Below are positions 16,287-21,690 of a DNA stretch of 21,690 nucleotides, in pieces. A model generated the notes under the pieces. The model worked only from the letters and a program-made list of their open reading frames with translations. It was not told where the DNA came from and ran no database searches. The first letter of the stretch is position 1. Every line of letters starts with the position of its first letter. This DNA is from Tateyamaria sp. (GTDB taxonomy: Bacteria; Pseudomonadota; Alphaproteobacteria; Rhodobacterales; Rhodobacteraceae): assembly GCA_018668195.1 (NCBI GenBank), contig JABITU010000303.1:1-21690 (forward strand), in the 5' to 3' direction. A program made the position numbers and the translations under genes.

Positions 16287-17291
16287 CTACCTCAAGATGC
16301 TCTTGCGGATCCGTGGATCCATGATGGCAAGAAGAATGTCAGTCAGAAAATTTAGCGTGACGATGGATGCCGTCAGCAAAAAGATGATGGCGCCCGCAAG
16401 CTGCTGATCGTTGGACTTTGCCAAAGCATCAATCAGAAGCGACCCAGCCTCGGACAGCGTCAGAATAAGTGCGACGATCGGCAGTTCGTTGAACACACGG
16501 TTCAGATCAAAACCCAAGGAATTCACAATCGGAGCTAATGCGTGCCGCGCCGGATAGCGCCACAGCAATTTTGCTCCATATAAACCGCGTGCTTTAGCCG
16601 CCGTCACATAAAGCTTTCCGATCTCGTCAGACATCAATGCGCGAACGGTTTGTAAAGCAAACGCGGTCGCCGACCAGCCAAGGATAAAAATGGGCAACCA
16701 TGCATGTTTGAGCAGGTCAACGAACTTGGCCCATGACCAATCTGCGTCGCGATACTCAGCCGAAAACAGCCCCGTTAGAGTTTCGCCGAAATAGACCGTC
16801 GCGACCAACATAATCATCAACGCCAACAAGAAGTTTGGCATTGCCAGGCCGAGGTAGCTGAAGATCCGAAGGCTGTTGTTCAAAACCGCATTGCGGGAAG
16901 ATGCCGCGATGATGCCAACCGGAACAGCAATGGAATAAGCCAGAAGCAGTGATGACATGGCGATCGCCAAGGAAATCCAGAACTTCGCACCCAAAAGATC
17001 TGCAATATTGACGCGCAGAATACAGCTGTCGCCAAAATCGCCTTGGAAGGCGCCCACGACCCAGGTGCTCCAGCGGGTGATGAAAGGTCGGTCCAGCCCG
17101 AGGCGGACACGTTCGCTTTCGATGTCCGCGATTGAAATCGCGACCCCCTGCGTCTGTTTGTAAGATAGATAACGTTCTGCACAATCACCGGGAACCAGTT
17201 CCATCAGTGAAAAGACAACGAATGAAACGATTAACAGCGTGATGAAAGCCATTGCCGCGCGCATTAGCGCAAATCGTCCAAATTGCAGCAT
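16287..17291 (-). CDS. Oligopeptide-type ABC transporter permease (OppB/DppB-like)
   Basis: This 334-residue permease has six predicted helices. The first is MAFITLLIVSFVVFSLMELV at about residues 14-33. The periplasmic loop contains ERVRLGLDRPFITRWSTWV. The cytoplasmic coupling loop is YVTAAKARGLYGAKLLWRYP, carrying the EAA-type motif of binding-protein-dependent permeases. It follows the binding-protein gene after 78 bases that include a terminator-like hairpin, so its expression is probably lower than that of the binding protein. The ribosome site before the ATG at 17291 is only moderate. Confidence 0.93.
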   Translation of the reverse strand: MLQFGRFALMRAAMAFITLLIVSFVVFSLMELVPGDCAERYLSYKQTQGVAISIADIESERVRLGLDRPFITRWSTWVVGAFQGDFGDSCILRVNIADLLGAKFWISLAIAMSSLLLAYSIAVPVGIIAASSRNAVLNNSLRIFSYLGLAMPNFLLALMIMLVATVYFGETLTGLFSAEYRDADWSWAKFVDLLKHAWLPIFILGWSATAFALQTVRALMSDEIGKLYVTAAKARGLYGAKLLWRYPARHALAPIVNSLGFDLNRVFNELPIVALILTLSEAGSLLIDALAKSNDQQLAGAIIFLLTASIVTLNFLTDILLAIMDPRIRKSILR

Positions 17292-17329
17292 GCCCTGACC
17301 CCTCAGTCGTCATTCTTAGTTCATAGAAA

Positions 17330-17358
17330 AATCACAGGCGGACCATAGCCCGCCCGTG
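17330..17358 (-). terminator. Attenuator hairpin between binding protein and permease genes
   Basis: On the minus strand CACGGGCGG (17358-17350) pairs with CCGCCTGTG (17341-17333), with one A/C mismatch and an 8-base loop, followed by ATTTTT (17331-17326). It has the form of a rho-independent terminator placed inside an operon. In ABC importers such elements reduce permease and ATPase levels relative to the periplasmic binding protein. An RNA-protective hairpin is the alternative reading. Confidence 0.6.
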
Positions 17359-17369
17359 AAAACGTTAGA

Positions 17370-19409
17370 TTATTCAGACAACCACCACTGGGTCGGGTTG
17401 TATGGGTAAGTCCGGTAGAAGTCGTAGCTTGTCGTCTTGAACTGAACCACGTTCTGCAGTGCGTTCGTATAGTAGGTCGGTGACGAAGATTTCACCGTAC
17501 CGATGAACAACAGATTGGACGTCATGGCTTCGATGAGGCGATTGGCTGCGGCTGCCTGTGCGTCGGACCCCGGAGCGGAGACCTGCATGGCGTTCACATC
17601 ATCAATCATACCCATGACGTAGGCAGGTGGTTCAACACCGTTCGCACCGTCACTATCGATCCACTCAGCCCACAGCATGCCGGTGCGCGCGTTAAAGTAG
17701 GTCGAGAATGGTGGAACGTGCAATTCGTTTGAGCCCATCGCAACACCCAATGGCGCACCTTGTGACCAAGACATCAGATCAAGCTGGTTTGCAGATTGCG
17801 CTGAACGGTACTCATCCGGTGTCACTTCTTTGATTACCGAAGCCACACCAACGTCAGCCCAGTTCTGGCCAGTAATTTCGATCAACTGCGACGAAAGTTC
17901 CTGAGTTGAGAATTGAATGTTGAGCACGAACGGATCACCATTTGGCAAATCGCGGTAGCCGTCACCGTCAGCATCTAAAAGACCCATCTCATCCAAGAGA
18001 GAATTTGCACGATCTACATCGTAGCCAATCTCATGGCTTTCCCACGCAGGATCTGCAAACTGAGGATAAGGCGAGAACGTAGTATACTGTGTCGGAACCC
18101 CGAGACCAAAGAACACAACCTCGTTGATTTCATCACGGTTCATCGCAATGGACATGGCCGTCCGGAAACGCAGATCACCAAAGACTTCACGCTTTGCGAG
18201 GTCTTCTGATGTGACGTTGAACGCAAGCACTGGGAACGAAATTCCAGGGTTTACGTCGACGGAGTAGTTGCCACTTTCTGCGTTATCCAAAAGCACCGGC
18301 AGCATATCCAGTGTGACCGACTGGGATTTGTAGGTCACGCCACCGTTGATCAATGTCAGCGTCCGAACTTCTGTGTCTGGCACATAACGTTCGTCTTGCT
18401 CGTTGATGTATGGCAGTTGGTTACCCGCTGTGTCCACTTGGTGGAAATATGGGTTTGCGACCAGATGACGGCCTTCGGTGTTTTCAGCAACAATGATGTG
18501 GCTTTCCAACGTCGGCATGGTGTCGGCTGGAAGATTGCCAACTTCATTTGGACGAATGAACATCATCGTTGGTGTATCAGTCCAATCGGAGCTCCCGAAA
18601 TAGGCCTTAACCACTTCGTAGCCGTTTTCAAATCCAGCAGCCTGCGCAAGCGCGTCAGCGTCTGGGTTGATTTCCGGGTGGAACTGGCCAAGGAAGTGTA
18701 CCGGCTGGAACGGCTGGATAAAGCTGGACGTGAAGGTTTCAATCAGACCGGGCTTTGGCGCGGCAAGATCAAACACAACTGTTGTGGCATCAGGTGCCGT
18801 TACCGTCATCGGTTCACCACCTGCAAGCGCATAGTCTTTGGGGTTCTCGATGACATTGGAATCCATCATCAAGTTATTGTACCAGAACAAGACGTCAGCT
18901 GATGTGAAATCAGCGCCGTCAGACCACTTGTGGCCCGCGCGCAGTGTCACTGTAAACTGAGTGAAATCGTCGTTCCAAGCCCAAGCTTTGGCGACATTGG
19001 GGATAATTGTCTCAAGGTCGGTCGAATAGCGGAACAATGTTGTATGGCGAACTGACAAAAAGTCCGACGTGCCAGATTCTGTCGCGTTCGAGAGCGCGTT
19101 AAACGTGCCGCCGTATTCGCCAATCGACGCGAAAGGAACAATGACCAATGGCTCATCTGGGAGGCGATCTGCAACAGGCGGCAAGTCAGCATTGCCACGG
19201 ATTTGGCTGTTCAATGCGGCGATGGACGGGTTTTCGGAAAAACCCATTTCGCAGGACGCAGCATCCTGTAGCGCGGCTAGCTCAAATTGGTTCGGATATG
19301 CACCAGCGCTGATGCCTTGCATGTCTTCAACCGTAATGGCGGGGCAATCGGCTAGCGCAAAGGTTGGTAAGATCGCGCTAATGACACCAGTTAAAATTAA
19401 CTTTTTCAT
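17370..19409 (-). CDS. Extracellular solute-binding protein, family 5 (oligopeptide type), long form
   Basis: This 679-residue periplasmic binding protein has a Sec signal peptide (MKKLILTGVISAILPTFALA, cleavage before DC near residue 21). About 70 extra residues with two cysteines precede the family-5 core. The core begins with YGGTFNALSNATESG and continues through LFRYSTDLETIIPNVAKAW, the FTVTLRAGHKWSDG motif and, near residue 420, FRTAMSIAMNRDEINE. Typical family-5 proteins are about 500-550 residues, so this is a long form. AGGAGGT precedes the ATG, giving strong expression. Family members bind peptides, nickel, opines or sugars; the ligand here is not determinable from sequence. Divergence from a phosphonate monoester hydrolase suggests a phosphonate conjugate. 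Confidence 0.92.
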   Translation of the reverse strand: MKKLILTGVISAILPTFALADCPAITVEDMQGISAGAYPNQFELAALQDAASCEMGFSENPSIAALNSQIRGNADLPPVADRLPDEPLVIVPFASIGEYGGTFNALSNATESGTSDFLSVRHTTLFRYSTDLETIIPNVAKAWAWNDDFTQFTVTLRAGHKWSDGADFTSADVLFWYNNLMMDSNVIENPKDYALAGGEPMTVTAPDATTVVFDLAAPKPGLIETFTSSFIQPFQPVHFLGQFHPEINPDADALAQAAGFENGYEVVKAYFGSSDWTDTPTMMFIRPNEVGNLPADTMPTLESHIIVAENTEGRHLVANPYFHQVDTAGNQLPYINEQDERYVPDTEVRTLTLINGGVTYKSQSVTLDMLPVLLDNAESGNYSVDVNPGISFPVLAFNVTSEDLAKREVFGDLRFRTAMSIAMNRDEINEVVFFGLGVPTQYTTFSPYPQFADPAWESHEIGYDVDRANSLLDEMGLLDADGDGYRDLPNGDPFVLNIQFSTQELSSQLIEITGQNWADVGVASVIKEVTPDEYRSAQSANQLDLMSWSQGAPLGVAMGSNELHVPPFSTYFNARTGMLWAEWIDSDGANGVEPPAYVMGMIDDVNAMQVSAPGSDAQAAAANRLIEAMTSNLLFIGTVKSSSPTYYTNALQNVVQFKTTSYDFYRTYPYNPTQWWLSE

Positions 19410-19838
19410 GTGACCTCCTGTCAGTTTCTTTGTGAGTCAAAGGGCAGCCTTTAGGTGGCACAACATGTCCCATCTTAGGTTGTAAAATCCCCCGACCGTA
19501 TCCTTTGAAGCACCGAAGCGCCGCAAATCCGTTTTAAGTCTTGAACACTACATTCATATGCCACTCTTTTTCCCTGCTAAGGCACAAGGGATGAGATGGA
19601 AAACAGTGTTAACAAAAATACAAACACAATCATAAAAGCATATAAACATTCAAATGCAAACATAAAATGAGGGATTTTTTGTGGTTTTATGTGAAATTAA
19701 TTTGCAAGCCTAAAAATTGTCGGGTAATGATTTTTTACGGACAGCAGTTTTTACCTGACCTAAATGAAATCAAGGCGGGTCTTGCCGCTTAAAAGTGCTA
19801 TAAAAACGAAGTTCAACTCAAATTCTAAAAGGTGTTGC
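19410..19838. promoter_or_regulatory. Divergent control region between ABC importer and phosphonate monoester hydrolase
   Basis: About 430 A/T-rich bases have no convincing gene. They contain an inverted repeat ACATAAAA (19660-19667) / TTTTATGT (19685-19692) with a 17-base spacer. CATAAAA is repeated 30 bases apart (19631 and 19661). A minus-strand motif TGTTTATATGCTTTTATGAT (19648-19629) resembles one upstream of phnW. Repeated short A/T-rich sites are in keeping with DeoR-type operators, but this is inference. No Pho box was found. Confidence 0.55.
19660..19692. promoter_or_regulatory. Inverted repeat, candidate operator in the divergent region
   Basis: The two 8-base arms ACATAAAA and TTTTATGT are perfect complements separated by 17 bases. 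They sit near the middle of the divergent region, where one regulator could control both the importer and the hydrolase. The DeoR protein at 10668 is a candidate binder. Confidence 0.4.
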
Positions 19839-21371
19839 ATGGCCAAGCAACAAAACGTTTTGTTCATTACGATTGACCAACTTCGGGCAGACTGCTTAAT
19901 CGGTGGGCTTGCTGAACATGCGGACTTGCCTAATTTGCGGGCATTCATGACCGAAGGCGTCACGTTCGCGCGTAATTTTTCGGTGGCGAATCCCTGTGGT
20001 CCGTCACGGGCCTCGATGTTGACCGGTCAATACGCGATGAACCACAGATCTGTTCGCAACGGCACACCCCTACGCCATGACACACCAAGCATCGCAAGTG
20101 AGATGCGCAAGGCGGGCTATCTCCCGATGTTGTTTGGCTACACGGACACCAGCCAAGACCCGCGCGCCTTTAACAGCAACGATCCAGCGCTCAAGTCTTA
20201 TGAATACCCGATGCCCGGTTTTCACGAAGTGACCGAAATGCGTTTGGAAACCTCATTTCCTTGGCGATCACATCTTAAGAACGCGGGATATGAATTTGAT
20301 AACTATTTGGACGTCTACAAACCCGTTGCACCAAATGGTGGCGCACCAAAGCTTAATAATCCGGCTTTCTATGCGGCCGAACACAGTGACACTGCATTCC
20401 TGACAAACAGTTTTCTCGACAACATGAGCGCTTACAGCGATCAAAACTGGTTTGCCCACCTGACCTATATCCGACCGCATCCACCACTGGTCGCCCCCGC
20501 GCCTTACAACGCCATGTATGATCCGGCTAAGTTGCCGCTTCCCACGCGCGAGCAAAGCGTGGAACACGAAATGGCCAAGCATCCGTTCTTGGGGGCCATT
20601 GATCCATCGCTTGCAATCGCCGGCACCGTCGTTGGTTTTGATGATGTCGCCGCGACAGACGAGAACATTCAAACGCTCAGATCAGTGTACCTTGGCCTCG
20701 CAACAGAGGTTGATCATCACATCGGGCGGGTCATTCAATTCCTGAAAGACACGGATCAATACGACACAACTTTGGTCGTGATCACCGCGGATCATGGCGA
20801 ATTGTTGGGTGATCATTTCGGCTGGGGCAAGATGAGCGTCTATGACGCCGCTTTCCGAACGCCGTTGATGATACGCATGCCAGGGCTGACAAATGCGGGT
20901 GCACGCATCAACGCAATCACCGAGTCCGTAGATATAGCACCGACGATCCTTGATTGGATTGGCGCAGATATCCCGAATTCCATGGATGGGCGATCGCTGA
21001 TGCCAATCTTGCAAGGCGCACCACCCGACGATTGGCGCAGCTATAGTTTTTCAGAACTGGACTTTGGCAAAAGCAGTGAACCAAATCCGCGACAACGTGC
21101 CCTTGGCACAACGGCAAGCGAATCTTGCTTTTGCGTCCTGCGCGATGACCGGTTCAATCTTGTTGAATTTGCCGCCGACCTGCCACCCATGTTGTTTGAC
21201 CGACAAAGCAATTGGGAGTCTGAAAACGTGGCGGACAAGCCTGAATATCTCCAAGACATGATGCGGCTCACACGACAATTGCTCAGGCACCGGATGCGCA
21301 ATGCAGACCACACCCTGTCGTTGTTTGAAATTACCAACACTGGTCCAAAAATGGCCAAGCGATACACCTAA
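19839..21371 (+). CDS. Phosphonate monoester hydrolase/phosphodiesterase (formylglycine sulfatase superfamily)
   Basis: This 510-residue alkaline-phosphatase-superfamily enzyme resembles Rhizobium and Burkholderia phosphonate monoester hydrolases (about 514 residues) more than arylsulfatases. Shared landmarks are NVLFITIDQLRAD (metal Asp13), the formylglycine site NPCGPSRASMLTG (Cys53, Arg57), MNHRSVRNGTPL (Asn74), IRPHPPLVAPAPYNAMY (His214), TADHGELLGDH (Asp318/His319) and Lys331. It should hydrolyse phosphonate monoesters and phosphodiesters, releasing free phosphonate and an alcohol. No signal peptide is present, so it is cytoplasmic and acts after uptake. Activity needs a formylglycine-generating enzyme, which is not in this window. 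By my recollected alignment the usual Thr107 is Asp103 here, possibly changing specificity. The ATG at 19839 follows AAAGGTG; an upstream in-frame start at 19764 lacks family similarity. A choline- or aryl-sulfatase activity remains possible. Confidence 0.85.
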   Translation: MAKQQNVLFITIDQLRADCLIGGLAEHADLPNLRAFMTEGVTFARNFSVANPCGPSRASMLTGQYAMNHRSVRNGTPLRHDTPSIASEMRKAGYLPMLFGYTDTSQDPRAFNSNDPALKSYEYPMPGFHEVTEMRLETSFPWRSHLKNAGYEFDNYLDVYKPVAPNGGAPKLNNPAFYAAEHSDTAFLTNSFLDNMSAYSDQNWFAHLTYIRPHPPLVAPAPYNAMYDPAKLPLPTREQSVEHEMAKHPFLGAIDPSLAIAGTVVGFDDVAATDENIQTLRSVYLGLATEVDHHIGRVIQFLKDTDQYDTTLVVITADHGELLGDHFGWGKMSVYDAAFRTPLMIRMPGLTNAGARINAITESVDIAPTILDWIGADIPNSMDGRSLMPILQGAPPDDWRSYSFSELDFGKSSEPNPRQRALGTTASESCFCVLRDDRFNLVEFAADLPPMLFDRQSNWESENVADKPEYLQDMMRLTRQLLRHRMRNADHTLSLFEITNTGPKMAKRYT

Positions 21372-21500
21372 CTTGGTGGATCGCTTGGGTATTATTTAAG
21401 TCGTTGAAATTAAAATCAATTATTCTCAGACTATGTTAAGCAAAAGCTAGGTGGTGTTCTCTTTGATCATCTCAATCGGGTTGCCGCCCGTGCTCGGGTT
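21372..21500. other. Short spacer between hydrolase and right IS copy
   Basis: No full gene is seen. On the minus strand a short open stretch reading INPSTGGNPIEMIKENTT ends in TAG at 21449-21447 and abuts the insertion-sequence tip. It could be the broken tail of a host gene, but 20 or fewer codons is too little to assign. No clear terminator for the hydrolase was found. Confidence 0.3.
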
Positions 21501-21503
21501 GAT

Positions 21504-21516
21504 GTTGTCAGACAAA
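21504..21516. repeat. Terminal inverted repeat core, right IS6 copy
   Basis: GTTGTCAGACAAA is the exact reverse complement of 193-205. Each core lies three bases inside the proposed tip of its element. Confidence 0.7.
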
Positions 21517-21552
21517 TTCTAACACGTTTCAAAGTACCACGATCACACAAAT

Positions 21553-21690
21553 CTATGAAGCGCAGATTTGAAACCACTCTATGAGAGCGGCACTGCGTTT
21601 TTGCTTATAAGTCTGTCTGCTTTCTAGATGTCTTTCGTGATTGAAGTGGTTGTATATCTGGGCGTGATAACTGGTAAATTTCTGAAGCAT
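21553..21690 (-). CDS. IS6-family transposase, C-terminal part (truncated by window edge)
   Basis: The last 45 residues are visible, including YHAQIYNHFNHERHLESRQT and then YKQKRSAALIEWFQICAS before a TAG at 21555-21553. The pattern NHFN-ERHL-R-YK-RRSAAL-EW is the C-terminal tail familiar from alphaproteobacterial IS6-family transposases. Whether it belongs to the same element type as the left copy cannot be proven, because the two fragments do not overlap; the shared terminal repeat supports it. Confidence 0.82.
   Translation of the reverse strand: MLQKFTSYHAQIYNHFNHERHLESRQTYKQKRSAALIEWFQICAS

Larger units (their letters stand above)
21501..21690 (-). mobile_element. IS6-family insertion sequence, 3' end (partial, runs off right edge)
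   Basis: The visible part holds the transposase C-terminus reading leftward and a terminal repeat whose plus-strand outer end reads GATGTTGTCAGACAAA. It matches the left copy's repeat except at two bases near the tip and one at the inner end. Because both transposases read leftward, this copy and the left one are directly oriented. The boundary at 21501 is inferred from that repeat and could be off by a few bases. Confidence 0.78.

Noticed and set aside
18396..18902. Plus-strand open frame of 168 codons
   Set aside because: It is antisense to the binding-protein gene, which has a clear signal peptide and family-5 motifs.
1..21690. CRISPR array, tRNA or rRNA genes, phage integrase, C-P lyase genes
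   Set aside because: I looked for regular spaced repeats, tRNA-like cloverleaf ends, integrase motifs and PhnG-M-like proteins. None was seen.

Overview
The window reads like accessory DNA from a marine alphaproteobacterium, most likely a Rhodobacteraceae (Roseobacter-group) member. This placement is inferred from the character of the proteins (PhnW/PhnA/PhnY set, dimethylglycine-dehydrogenase-like FAD/GcvT fusion, phosphonate-associated LysR, long oligopeptide-type binding protein) and was not tested by a search. GC content looks moderate, somewhat above half; I did not calculate it.

Layout. Both window edges lie inside IS6-family insertion sequences. The left edge (1-208) holds the 5' end of a transposase gene and one terminal inverted repeat. 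The right edge (21501-21690) holds the 3' end of a transposase gene and the opposite terminal repeat. Both transposases read leftward, so the two copies are in direct orientation around about 21.3 kb of cargo, the arrangement typical of IS6/IS26-type pseudo-compound transposons. An assembly broken at repeat copies would look the same.

The left arm (365-5398) is all on the minus strand. In transcription order it holds an inositol-monophosphatase/HisN-like phosphatase, a LysR regulator of the aminoethylphosphonate-associated type, a DeoR-family gene broken by a frameshift and a stop codon, and an FAD oxidoreductase-GcvT fusion. The centre (5759-13117) is on the plus strand: phnW-phnA-phnY (2-aminoethylphosphonate to phosphonoacetaldehyde to phosphonoacetate to acetate plus phosphate), a clear terminator, a phosphonate-associated EamA-type membrane protein, then an intact DeoR regulator translationally coupled to a YjbB-like Na/Pi transporter with a PhoU-like tail. 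The right arm has a five-gene oligopeptide-type ABC importer on the minus strand (binding protein, two permeases, two ATPases; 13146-19409), divergent from a phosphonate monoester hydrolase/phosphodiesterase of the formylglycine sulfatase superfamily (19839-21371).

How it may work together (inference). The ABC importer brings in a phosphonate conjugate. The monoester hydrolase frees the phosphonate from its alcohol. The FAD/GcvT enzyme may strip N-methyl groups. PhnW-PhnY-PhnA mineralise aminoethylphosphonate to alanine, acetate and phosphate. The YjbB-like protein could vent surplus phosphate. No C-P lyase genes, no phnCDE-type transporter and no recognisable Pho box were seen, so the island looks built for substrate-induced use of phosphonates as C/N source rather than only as a phosphate-starvation response.
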